A stretch of 64,000 nt of DNA from Klebsiella huaxiensis (GTDB lineage Bacteria; Pseudomonadota; Gammaproteobacteria; Enterobacterales; Enterobacteriaceae). The DNA lies in assembly GCF_003261575.2 (NCBI RefSeq), contig NZ_CP036175.1, positions 5,332,001-5,396,000 of the forward strand, read 5' to 3'. The notes under the pieces were generated by a model. That model had not been told where the DNA came from. It searched no databases and saw only the letters and a program-made list of their open reading frames with translations. Shown one piece after another: positions 17,290 through 26,036 of this stretch. Both the position numbers and the translations under genes were made by a program. How positions within the stretch are numbered: position 1 is the stretch's first letter; the number at the start of each line of letters is the position of its first letter.

Positions 17290-17898
17290 ATGACGGTGAA
17301 AAACGACAAAGCATGGATTGGAGACCTGCTAGGCGGGCCGCTGATGAGCAGGGAAAGTCGAATCATCGCTGAGCTCATGCTTACCAATCCCGATGAACAG
17401 ACCTGGCAAGAGCAGATCGTCGGTCATAACATTCTCCAAGCTTCCTCTGCCAATACAGCAAAGCGCTATGCCACAACGATAAGACTACGCCTGAATACGC
17501 TTGATAAAGCGGCGTGGTCACTTATTGCGGAAGGGAGCGAGCGCGAGCGTCAGCAATTGCTGTTTGTCGCTTTGACCCTCCATTCACCGGTTGTTAAAGA
17601 CTTCCTGGCTGAAGTGGTAAACGACCTGCGTAGACAGTTTAAAGAAAAGCTCCCTATGGATAGCTGGGATGAGTTTGTGACCAGCCATCTTCGTCAGCAG
17701 CCTGTACTCACCAGTTACTCAGATTCATCCATCAAGAAAATGGGTAACAACCTGATCAAGGCACTGGCTGAAGCGGGCTATCTGGATACACCGCGTCGAC
17801 GTAATCTACAGTCAGTCTTTCTTTTACCAGAAACTCAGGCAACCTTGCAGCGCCTTGGACAACAAGAACTGGTTTCTATTCTGGAGGGGCAACGGTGA
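17290..17898 (+). CDS. brxA: BREX protein BrxA (DUF1819)
   Basis: A 202-aa protein, the normal length for BrxA (DUF1819). It begins MTVKNDKAWIGDLLGGPLM and contains ESRIIAELML and SSANTAKRYATTIRLRLNTL, features of the family. BrxA is a small DNA-binding protein needed by some BREX systems for phage exclusion. The ATG at 17290 is chosen by family alignment; an upstream in-frame start at 17167 would add 41 residues with no similarity. It is the first gene of the operon and overlaps brxB by four bases. Confidence 0.93.
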   Translation: MTVKNDKAWIGDLLGGPLMSRESRIIAELMLTNPDEQTWQEQIVGHNILQASSANTAKRYATTIRLRLNTLDKAAWSLIAEGSERERQQLLFVALTLHSPVVKDFLAEVVNDLRRQFKEKLPMDSWDEFVTSHLRQQPVLTSYSDSSIKKMGNNLIKALAEAGYLDTPRRRNLQSVFLLPETQATLQRLGQQELVSILEGQR

Positions 17899-18497
17899 TC
17901 GATCCCGTGCTTGAATACCGCCTGTCACAAGTTCAGAGCCGCATTAGCGAAGAACGCTTCCTCAAAAATAACGGCTCCGGTAATGAGATTGGGTTCTGGA
18001 TTTTTGATTATCCCGCTCAGAATGAGCTGCAGGTACGTGAACACCTGAAGTATCTTTTCCGTAATCTGGAAAAGGACCACAAGTTCGCGCACCTCAACAT
18101 ATTTCAGATCATTATCGATATGCTCACTGAACGTGGTTTGTTTGAGCGTGTCTGTCAGCAGGAAGTGAAGGTTGGTACCGAAGCGCTGAAAAAACAGCTC
18201 GTTGGCTTGTTAAACCAGAAAAAGATCGCAGATTACATAGCAAAAAAAGTCGATCTTCAGAATCAAGAATTTGTCATTCTGACGGGCATGGGTAATGCCT
18301 GGCCGCTGGTTCGTGGCCATGAGCTGATGAGCGCCTTACAGGACGTGATGGGTTTTACCCCCCTGCTGATGTTTTATCCGGGAACCTATAGCGGACACGA
18401 TCTCTCCCCCCTGGCGGGTATTGATTCCCGAAATTATTATCGCGCCTTCAGACTGGTGCCTGAAAGTGGGCCAGCGGCGACATTGAATCCTCGTTAA
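17895..18497 (+). CDS. brxB: BREX protein BrxB (DUF1788)
   Basis: A 200-aa DUF1788 protein, BrxB. Recognised by the start with RISEERFLKNNG, GNEIGFWIFDYP, then the C-terminal FVILTGMGNAWPLVRGHEL and LLMFYPGTYSG. Its molecular role is not settled; it is part of the core type I gene set and is required for activity in the E. coli system. The ATGA overlap with brxA and the 11-base gap to brxC show a tight operon. Confidence 0.93.
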   Translation: MIDPVLEYRLSQVQSRISEERFLKNNGSGNEIGFWIFDYPAQNELQVREHLKYLFRNLEKDHKFAHLNIFQIIIDMLTERGLFERVCQQEVKVGTEALKKQLVGLLNQKKIADYIAKKVDLQNQEFVILTGMGNAWPLVRGHELMSALQDVMGFTPLLMFYPGTYSGHDLSPLAGIDSRNYYRAFRLVPESGPAATLNPR

Positions 18498-18508
18498 AGA
18501 GCACAGCA

Positions 18509-21500
18509 ATGAATATTGAACAGATCTTTGAAAAACGTCTGGACCGAAATATTAATGGCGTTGTGAAAGCCGAACAGACGGACGATGCCAGTGCCTGGAT
18601 TGAGCTGGATGAATACGTCATCACCCGGGAACTGGAAGGACATCTGCGCCACTTCTTTGAATCTTATGTTCCGGCAACCGGTCCGGAGCGCATACGCATG
18701 GAAAACAAAATCGGCGTATGGGTGTCAGGGTTCTTTGGCTCAGGTAAATCACACTTTATCAAGATTCTGTCGTATTTGTTGTCTAACCGCAAAGTCAGCC
18801 ATAACGGTACAGAACGTCATGCCTACGCCTTCTTTGAAGACAAAATCAAAGATGCTCTGTTCCTCGCTGATATCAACAAAGCGGTCCATCATCCGACGGA
18901 AGTGATTCTGTTCAATATTGATTCTCGCGCTAACGTCGATGACAAAGAAGACGCCATCCTTAAAGTCTTCCTGAAGGTATTTAATGAGCGGGTGGGCTAC
19001 TGTGCTGATTTTCCACACATTGCCCATCTGGAGCGTGAGCTGGCTAAACGCGGTCAATACGAAGCGTTTAAGACCGCATTCTCCACTATCACTGAGTCAA
19101 GCTGGGAAAAAGAGCGCGATTCCTACTATTTCATCAGCGATGAAATGGCAGAAGCCCTAAGCCAGGCCACAGGTCAAAGCGTTGACGCCTCGCGTCAATG
19201 GGTGGAACAGCTGGATAAGAACTTCCCATTAGATATCAATAATTTTTGCCAGTGGGTCAAAGAGTGGCTGGATGAAAACGGTAAAAACATCCTCTTCATG
19301 GTGGATGAGGTTGGCCAGTTCATCGGTAAAAATACGCAGATGATGTTGAAGCTACAGACTATCACTGAAAACCTGGGTGTGATCTGCGGTGGACGCGCAT
19401 GGGTTATTGTTACCTCCCAGGCAGACATCAATGCGGCCATTGGTGGGATGAGCAGCCGTGATGGACAAGACTTCTCTAAAATTCAGGGCCGTTTCTCGAC
19501 TCGCCTGCAGCTTTCAAGCTCCAACACCTCCGAAGTTATCCAAAAACGTCTGTTGGTGAAAACTGATGCCGCAAAACCGGCGCTGGCTAAAGTCTGGCTG
19601 GAAAAAGGCGACATCCTACGCAACCAGCTTGCTTTTGATCCCACCACAACGGCTTCTTTACGCACCTACACCTGTGAAGAAGAATTTATTGATAACTACC
19701 CGTTTGTCCCGTGGCACTACCAGATTCTGCAGAAGGTTTTTGAGTCTATCCGGACCAAAGGTGCCGCCGGTAAACAGTTAGCTATGGGTGAACGTTCGCA
19801 GCTGGAAGCCTTCCAGACTGCGGCTAAGCAAATCGCACAGCAAGGGTTAGATTCTCTGGTTCCCTTCTGGCGTTTCTATGCTGCAATTGAGAGCTTCCTG
19901 GAACCGGCAGTGAGTCGCACCATTACCCAGGCCTGTCAGAACGGTATCCTGGACGAGTTCGATGGTAACTTGCTGAAAACGCTGTTCCTGATCCGCTATG
20001 TCGATTTACTGAAAAGCACGCCCGAGAACCTGGTTACCCTTTCTATCGACAAAATTGATGCCGATAAAGTCGAGCTGCGCCATCGTGTTGAAAAAAGCCT
20101 GAATACGCTCGAACGCTTAATGTTGATCGCACGCGTTGAAGATAAATACGTATTCCTGACCAATGAAGAAAAAGAGATCGAGAATGAGATCCGCAACGTC
20201 GAGGTCGACTTCTCCGCGATCAACAAGAAACTGGCATCGATCATCTTTGATGACATTCTGAAAAACCGGAAGTATCGCTATCCGGCGAATAAGCAGGACT
20301 TCGACATCAGCCGCTTCCTGAACGGGCACCCGCTGGACGGCGCAATGCTTAACGATCTGGTGGTGAAGATCCTCACGCCAAAAGATCCGAGCTATACGTT
20401 CTATAACAGCGATGCAGCCTGTCGTCCTTATACTTCAGAAGGTGATGGCTGTATTTTGATTCGCCTGCCTGATGAGGGGCGCACCTGGACCGATATCGAT
20501 TTAGTTGTCCAGACCGAGAAATTCCTCAGAGACAACGCCGGACAGCGCCCGGAACAAGCCAGCCTGCTTTCAGAAAAAGCCCGCGAAAACAGCGTTCGCG
20601 AGAAAATGCTCCGCGTACAGCTGGAGTCGCTTATTGCCGAAGCGGACGTCTGGGCGATTGGCGAGCGCTTACCGAAGAAATCCTCGACGCCATCCAGCAT
20701 GGTGGATGAAGCCTGCCGCTATGTGATTGAAAACACGTTTGCCAAGCTAAAAATGCTGCGTCCGTTCAACGGCGATATCGCACGTGAAATCCATGCACTG
20801 CTTACGGTAGAGAATGATGCAGAGCTGGATCTGGGCGAGCTGGAGGAATCCAATCCCGACGCAATGCGGGAAGTGGAAACCTGGGTCAGCATGAACATCG
20901 AGTTCAATAAGCCTGTCTATTTACGCGATATCCTCAACCACTTCGCCCGTCGTCCTTATGGATGGCCTGAAGAAGAAGTGAAGCTGCTGGTTGCTCGCCT
21001 GGCACGCAAAGGGAAATTCAGCTTTAGCCAGCAGAATAACAATATCGAGCGTAAGCAGGTTTGGGAGCTGTTCAATAACAGCCGTCGCCACAGCGAGCTA
21101 CGTCTGCACAAAATTCGTCGTCACGACGAATCACAAATTCGCAAAGCCGCCCAAACCATGGCGGAGATTGCCCAACAACCGTTTAGCGAACGTGAAGAAC
21201 CCGCACTGGTCGAACATATCCGTCAGGTCTTCGACGACTGGAAGCAAGAGCTGAATGTCTTCAGAGCGAAAGCGGAAGGTGGAAACAATCCAGGCAAAAA
21301 TGAGATTGAGTCAGGTCTGCGCCTGCTGAATTCCATTTTGAATGAAAAAGAAGATTTTGCCCTGATTGAGAAGGTCACCAGCCAGGCCAATGAACTGCTG
21401 GATTTCAGTGAAGATCGTGAAGATTTGGTCGATTTCTACCGCAAGCAGTTTGCCACCTGGCAAAAACTGGGTGCTGCACTGAATGGCAGTTTTAAATCCA

Positions 21501-22150
21501 ACCGCAGCGCGCTGGAAAAAGACGCCGTGGCGGTAAAAGCGCTGGGTGAACTGGAAAGCATCTGGCAGATGCCGGAGCCTTACAAGCATCTCAATCGCAT
21601 CACGCCGCTGATTGAACAGGTTCAGAACGTTAACCATCAGTTAGTTGAACAGCACCGCCAGCGCGCCCTGGAACGAATTGACGCCCGCATCGAAGAGAGT
21701 CGTCAACGTTTGCAGGAAGCGCATGCCACATCGGAGCTGCAAAACAGCGTTCTGCTGCCGATGCAAAAAGCCAGAAAGCGCGCTGAGGTCAGCCATTCGA
21801 TTCCGGAAATTCTGGCGGAACAGCAAGAGACGAAAGCGCTACAAACGGATGCAGAAAAGAAGATTAACCAGTGGATCGACGAGCTGCGTAAAAAGCAGGA
21901 AGCCCAGCTACGAGCAGCGAATGAAGCCACACGCGCTGCAGAATCACAACAGACCTATGTTGTGGCAGAAAAACCCGTAATCCAACCGGTACCGAAAAAA
22001 ACGCATCTGGTCAATGTCGCCAGCGAGATGCGCAAAGCCACCGGTGGTGAAGTGCTGGAAACCGCCGAGCAGGTGGAAAAAGCGCTTGATACGCTTCGCG
22101 CTGCGCTGCTGGCAGCCATTGAGGCAGGTGACCGGATTCGTCTTCAGTAA
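18509..22150 (+). CDS. brxC: BREX ATPase BrxC
   Basis: A 1213-aa protein, the usual length for BrxC/PglY. It has a P-loop near the N-terminus, GVWVSGFFGSGKSHFIK (Walker A 74-81), a Walker-B-like ILFMVDEVGQFIG around residue 260, and long helical, coiled-coil-rich segments in the C-terminal half (about 860-1170). BrxC is a large AAA-type ATPase thought to couple phage recognition, methylation and exclusion with BrxB and PglZ. No frameshift or truncation is seen. It is the third gene of the operon. Confidence 0.95.
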   Translation: MNIEQIFEKRLDRNINGVVKAEQTDDASAWIELDEYVITRELEGHLRHFFESYVPATGPERIRMENKIGVWVSGFFGSGKSHFIKILSYLLSNRKVSHNGTERHAYAFFEDKIKDALFLADINKAVHHPTEVILFNIDSRANVDDKEDAILKVFLKVFNERVGYCADFPHIAHLERELAKRGQYEAFKTAFSTITESSWEKERDSYYFISDEMAEALSQATGQSVDASRQWVEQLDKNFPLDINNFCQWVKEWLDENGKNILFMVDEVGQFIGKNTQMMLKLQTITENLGVICGGRAWVIVTSQADINAAIGGMSSRDGQDFSKIQGRFSTRLQLSSSNTSEVIQKRLLVKTDAAKPALAKVWLEKGDILRNQLAFDPTTTASLRTYTCEEEFIDNYPFVPWHYQILQKVFESIRTKGAAGKQLAMGERSQLEAFQTAAKQIAQQGLDSLVPFWRFYAAIESFLEPAVSRTITQACQNGILDEFDGNLLKTLFLIRYVDLLKSTPENLVTLSIDKIDADKVELRHRVEKSLNTLERLMLIARVEDKYVFLTNEEKEIENEIRNVEVDFSAINKKLASIIFDDILKNRKYRYPANKQDFDISRFLNGHPLDGAMLNDLVVKILTPKDPSYTFYNSDAACRPYTSEGDGCILIRLPDEGRTWTDIDLVVQTEKFLRDNAGQRPEQASLLSEKARENSVREKMLRVQLESLIAEADVWAIGERLPKKSSTPSSMVDEACRYVIENTFAKLKMLRPFNGDIAREIHALLTVENDAELDLGELEESNPDAMREVETWVSMNIEFNKPVYLRDILNHFARRPYGWPEEEVKLLVARLARKGKFSFSQQNNNIERKQVWELFNNSRRHSELRLHKIRRHDESQIRKAAQTMAEIAQQPFSEREEPALVEHIRQVFDDWKQELNVFRAKAEGGNNPGKNEIESGLRLLNSILNEKEDFALIEKVTSQANELLDFSEDREDLVDFYRKQFATWQKLGAALNGSFKSNRSALEKDAVAVKALGELESIWQMPEPYKHLNRITPLIEQVQNVNHQLVEQHRQRALERIDARIEESRQRLQEAHATSELQNSVLLPMQKARKRAEVSHSIPEILAEQQETKALQTDAEKKINQWIDELRKKQEAQLRAANEATRAAESQQTYVVAEKPVIQPVPKKTHLVNVASEMRKATGGEVLETAEQVEKALDTLRAALLAAIEAGDRIRLQ

Positions 22151-22195
22151 CCCCCATTTCAGGGCAGCGCTCTGCTGCCCTTTTCAGGATTTTCT

Positions 22196-25100
22196 ATGAA
22201 TACCAATAACATCAAAAAATATGCTCCACAGGCTCGTAACCAGTTCCGTGATGCGGTGATCCAGAAGCTAACCACGCTGGGGATTTCCGCCGATAAAAAA
22301 GGTACTTTGCAGATTGCAGATGCCGGGATCGTCGGCGAAACCGTGCGCTATGGTCAGTTCGACTACCCCAAATCCACCCTCACCCGCCGCGATCGTCTGG
22401 TAAAACGCGCCCACGAGCAGGGCTTTGACGTGCTGGTTGAACACTGTGCCTATACCTGGTTTAACCGCCTGTGCGCCATTCGCTATATGGAGATCCAGGG
22501 TTATCTTGACCACGGCTTCCGTATGCTCTCTCACCCAGATAATCCTACCGGTTTTGAAGTGCTGGACCACGTGCCGGAAGTGGCAGAAGCGCTACTGCCG
22601 GAGAAAAAGGCGCTGCTGGTCGAAATGAAACTTTCCGGCAACCAGGACGAAGCTATCTACCGTGAACTGCTGCTGGCGCAGTGCCATGCCCTGCATCGTG
22701 CGATGCCGTTCCTGTTTGAAGCAGTCGACGATGAAGCTGAACTGCTACTGCCGGATAACCTGACCCGTACTGACTCGGTTCTGCGCGGTCTGGTGGACGG
22801 TATTCCGGAAGAAGACTGGCAAGAAGTTGAGGTTATCGGCTGGCTGTATCAGTTCTATATTTCTGAGAAAAAAGATGCCGTTATCGGTAAGGTGGTAAAG
22901 AGCGAAGATATTCCTGCCGCCACCCAGCTGTTTACCCCAAACTGGATTGTACAGTATCTGGTGCAAAACTCCGTCGGTCGCCAGTGGTTGCAGACCTACC
23001 CGGACTCGCCGCTGAAAGGCAAAATGGACTACTACATTGAGTCAGCCGAACAGACGCCAGAAGTGCAGGCACAACTGGCAGCCATTACGCCTGCCAGCAT
23101 TGAACCGGAAAGCATCAAGGTGCTCGACCCGGCCTGCGGCTCAGGGCATATTCTGATTGAAGCCTATAACGTGCTGAAAAATATCTACGAAGAGCGCGGC
23201 TATCGCGCCCGCGATATTCCACAGCTGATTCTGGAAAATAATATTTTTGGTCTCGACATTGACGACCGTGCGGCCCAGCTTTCCGGCTTTGCATTATTAA
23301 TGATGGCCCGTCAGGATGACCGCCGGATATTCACCCGCGACGTGCGCCTGAATATTGTTTCCCTGCAGGAAAGTCTGCATCTGGATATTACTAAACTGTG
23401 GCAGCAACTGAACTTCCACCAGCAGAACCAGACTGGCAGCATGGGAGATATGTTTGCCGAAAATACCGCATTAACCCATACTGACAGCGCGGAATATCAG
23501 CTGCTGATGCGCACGCTGAAGCGCTTTGTAAACGCCAAAACGCTGGGCTCGTTGATTCAAGTGCCGCAAGAAGAAGAAGCGGAACTGAAGGCGTTTCTCG
23601 ATGCGCTGTATCGTCTGGAGCAGGAAGGGGATTTCCTGCAGAAGGCTGCCGCGAAGGCGTTTATTCCGTATATTCAGCAGGCGTGGATACTGGCGCAGCA
23701 GTATGATGCGGTGGTGGCGAATCCGCCGTATATGGGTGCAAAAGGGATGAATGGTGAACTGAAAGAGTTTGCCAAAACTAATTTCCCGGACAGTAAATCC
23801 GATTTATTTTCGATATTTATGCAACACGCATTCTCTTTGCTTAAAAAAAATGGATTTAATGCACAAATTAATATGCAGTCATGGATGTTTTTGTCGAGTT
23901 ATGAAGCACTACGCAACTGGTTGTTGGACAAAAAAACATTTATTACGATGGCACATTTGGGGGCTCGGGCTTTTGGGGAAATTTCCGGGGAGGTTGTTCA
24001 GACAACAGCCTGGATAATTAAAAACCATCATACCGAGGGCTATCAACCTGTATTTTTCCGTTTAGTTGAGGGTAGTGAACATCAAAAGAAAAAGGCTCTA
24101 GTCAAGCGTGAAAACTGCTTTACTAATAACTTGCAAAATTATTTTAAAATAATCCCTGGCTCACCAATAGCTTATTGGATAAGCGAAACATTTAAAAATA
24201 TATTTTCATCATCTAAGCCACTAGGTTCCGTTGCTGATGTTAAACACGGTTTATCAACAGGTAAAAACGATGCTGTAGTTAGGCTGTGGAGCGAAATCTC
24301 ATATCCAAGCTTTAATCAACACTGTTTAAATAGAGAGGATGCTCTTTCAGAAAATTATAAATGGTTCCCTTATAATAAAGGTGGTGATTATCGGAAGTGG
24401 TATGGAAATTGTGAATATGTTCTACGATATGATCAATATGGCAATGATCTTATGCAAACATTTTCAGGACATCGCCATGATGGTAAAAGCCATTATTTCA
24501 AAGAGGGGGTAACTTGGACGTTTATATCCAGCTCGAATTTTTCTGCGAGATATAGCTCTCCTGGTTTTGTATTTGATGTTAGCGGCTCAACCTTTTTTGT
24601 TAATTCACCTCGCGCATTTACTGCATTTCTATGCAGTAAAATCAGTGAAACCGTACTAAAAATGTTAAACCCGACTTTGAACTTTCAAGTCGGGAATATT
24701 AAATCTCTACCTATATTAGATGGGAGTAATATATTTTCCGATTCCGAATATTTATTAGCATCAGAAATAATTGAAATTTTTGAAAATGATTGGAATAATT
24801 ACGAAACGTCATGGGCTTTTTCAAAAGATAAATTATTAATTAACAAGATTGATAATTCATTATCAAAGTCAATGAAGATCTACCTGCTAAATACAGAAAG
24901 TCTCATAAAAAAAACCAAATTCAAAGAAGAGGAAAACAATAGCAATTTTATAAATGCATATAGACTAAATGATGAATTGACTTCTGATGTTCCATATAAT
25001 GAAATTACTCTTACATGTAATCCATGTTATCGATATGCCAGTAATGAGGAGAATATATCTGAGCGATTTATTTCTGATACCATCTGTGAGCATATATCCT

Positions 25101-25852
25101 ACTCCATCGGCTGCATGATGGGCCGCTACTCCCTCGATCGCGAAGGCCTGGTCTACGCCCATGAAGGCAATAAAGGATTTGCCGAACTGGTCGCTGAAGG
25201 TGCCTACAAAACCTTCCCGGCTGACAATGACGGTATCCTGCCGCTGATGGATGACGAGTGGTTTGACGATGACGTCACCTCTCGCGTTAAAGAGTTTGTC
25301 CGCACCGTCTGGGGCGAAGAACACCTACAGGAAAACCTCGATTTTATCGCCGAAAGTCTCTGTTTATACGCGATCAAGCCGAAAAAAGGCGAATCTGCGC
25401 TGGATACCATCCGTCGCTATCTTTCCACTCAGTTTTGGAAAGATCATCTGAAAATGTATAAAAAGCGCCCGATCTACTGGCTGTTCAGCTCCGGCAAAGA
25501 GAAAGCGTTTGAGTGCCTCGTTTATCTGCATCGCTACAACGACGCGACGCTGGCGAGAATGCGTACCGAATATGTGGTGCCGCTGCTGGCGCGCTACCAG
25601 GCCAATATTGATCGCCTGAACGAACTGGTCGATGGAGTCTCCGGCGGCGAAGCCACCCGTTTGAAGCGTGAGCGTGATAGCCTGAGCAAGAAATTCAACG
25701 AACTGCGCAGTTTCGACGATCGCCTGCGTCACTATGCTGATATGAGAATCAGTATTGATCTCGACGACGGCGTTAAGGTTAACTACGGTAAGTTTGGCGA
25801 TCTGCTGGCGGATGTGAAAACCATTACCGGCAATGCGCCTGAGGTGATTTAA
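22196..25852 (+). CDS. pglX: BREX adenine-specific DNA methyltransferase PglX
   Basis: A 1218-aa N6-adenine methyltransferase. The SAM-binding motif I is LDPACGSGHIL (310-320) and the catalytic motif IV is NPPY (509-512), the gamma-class order. PglX marks the host's BREX sites and also sets specificity for exclusion. The DNA from about 23,760 to 25,090, which encodes the predicted target-recognition region, is clearly richer in A and T than either flank, so it looks exchanged by recombination. The coding frame is open throughout, so phase-variable inactivation is not seen. Confidence 0.95.
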   Translation: MNTNNIKKYAPQARNQFRDAVIQKLTTLGISADKKGTLQIADAGIVGETVRYGQFDYPKSTLTRRDRLVKRAHEQGFDVLVEHCAYTWFNRLCAIRYMEIQGYLDHGFRMLSHPDNPTGFEVLDHVPEVAEALLPEKKALLVEMKLSGNQDEAIYRELLLAQCHALHRAMPFLFEAVDDEAELLLPDNLTRTDSVLRGLVDGIPEEDWQEVEVIGWLYQFYISEKKDAVIGKVVKSEDIPAATQLFTPNWIVQYLVQNSVGRQWLQTYPDSPLKGKMDYYIESAEQTPEVQAQLAAITPASIEPESIKVLDPACGSGHILIEAYNVLKNIYEERGYRARDIPQLILENNIFGLDIDDRAAQLSGFALLMMARQDDRRIFTRDVRLNIVSLQESLHLDITKLWQQLNFHQQNQTGSMGDMFAENTALTHTDSAEYQLLMRTLKRFVNAKTLGSLIQVPQEEEAELKAFLDALYRLEQEGDFLQKAAAKAFIPYIQQAWILAQQYDAVVANPPYMGAKGMNGELKEFAKTNFPDSKSDLFSIFMQHAFSLLKKNGFNAQINMQSWMFLSSYEALRNWLLDKKTFITMAHLGARAFGEISGEVVQTTAWIIKNHHTEGYQPVFFRLVEGSEHQKKKALVKRENCFTNNLQNYFKIIPGSPIAYWISETFKNIFSSSKPLGSVADVKHGLSTGKNDAVVRLWSEISYPSFNQHCLNREDALSENYKWFPYNKGGDYRKWYGNCEYVLRYDQYGNDLMQTFSGHRHDGKSHYFKEGVTWTFISSSNFSARYSSPGFVFDVSGSTFFVNSPRAFTAFLCSKISETVLKMLNPTLNFQVGNIKSLPILDGSNIFSDSEYLLASEIIEIFENDWNNYETSWAFSKDKLLINKIDNSLSKSMKIYLLNTESLIKKTKFKEEENNSNFINAYRLNDELTSDVPYNEITLTCNPCYRYASNEENISERFISDTICEHISYSIGCMMGRYSLDREGLVYAHEGNKGFAELVAEGAYKTFPADNDGILPLMDDEWFDDDVTSRVKEFVRTVWGEEHLQENLDFIAESLCLYAIKPKKGESALDTIRRYLSTQFWKDHLKMYKKRPIYWLFSSGKEKAFECLVYLHRYNDATLARMRTEYVVPLLARYQANIDRLNELVDGVSGGEATRLKRERDSLSKKFNELRSFDDRLRHYADMRISIDLDDGVKVNYGKFGDLLADVKTITGNAPEVI

Positions 25853-26036
25853 GTCATATCGCGTTCCTTCCCACACCGCCGGGCTTTAGCCTGGTGGTGG
25901 TCTCGATATGGGAAACCGGCCTTTTTCAGGCATCCGTCACCTCCAGTTCATGATAAAATGCGGCTTTATGTCAGAACGCGGAACATGGTTTCCAGGCGTT
26001 CAGGCATCTTCGAATTTACAGAATCAACATGGGATT
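25853..26036 (+). promoter_or_regulatory. Unusual gap with hairpin between pglX and pglZ
   Basis: If pglZ begins at the GTG at 26037, a 184-base gap interrupts an otherwise tight operon. It holds a hairpin, CACCGCCGGGC (25874-25884) with GCCTGGTGGTG (25889-25899), TTTA loop, two G-U pairs. In other BREX loci this junction receives accessory genes. The frame upstream of 26037 is open back to an ATG at 25908, so a longer PglZ cannot be excluded. Confidence 0.45.
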
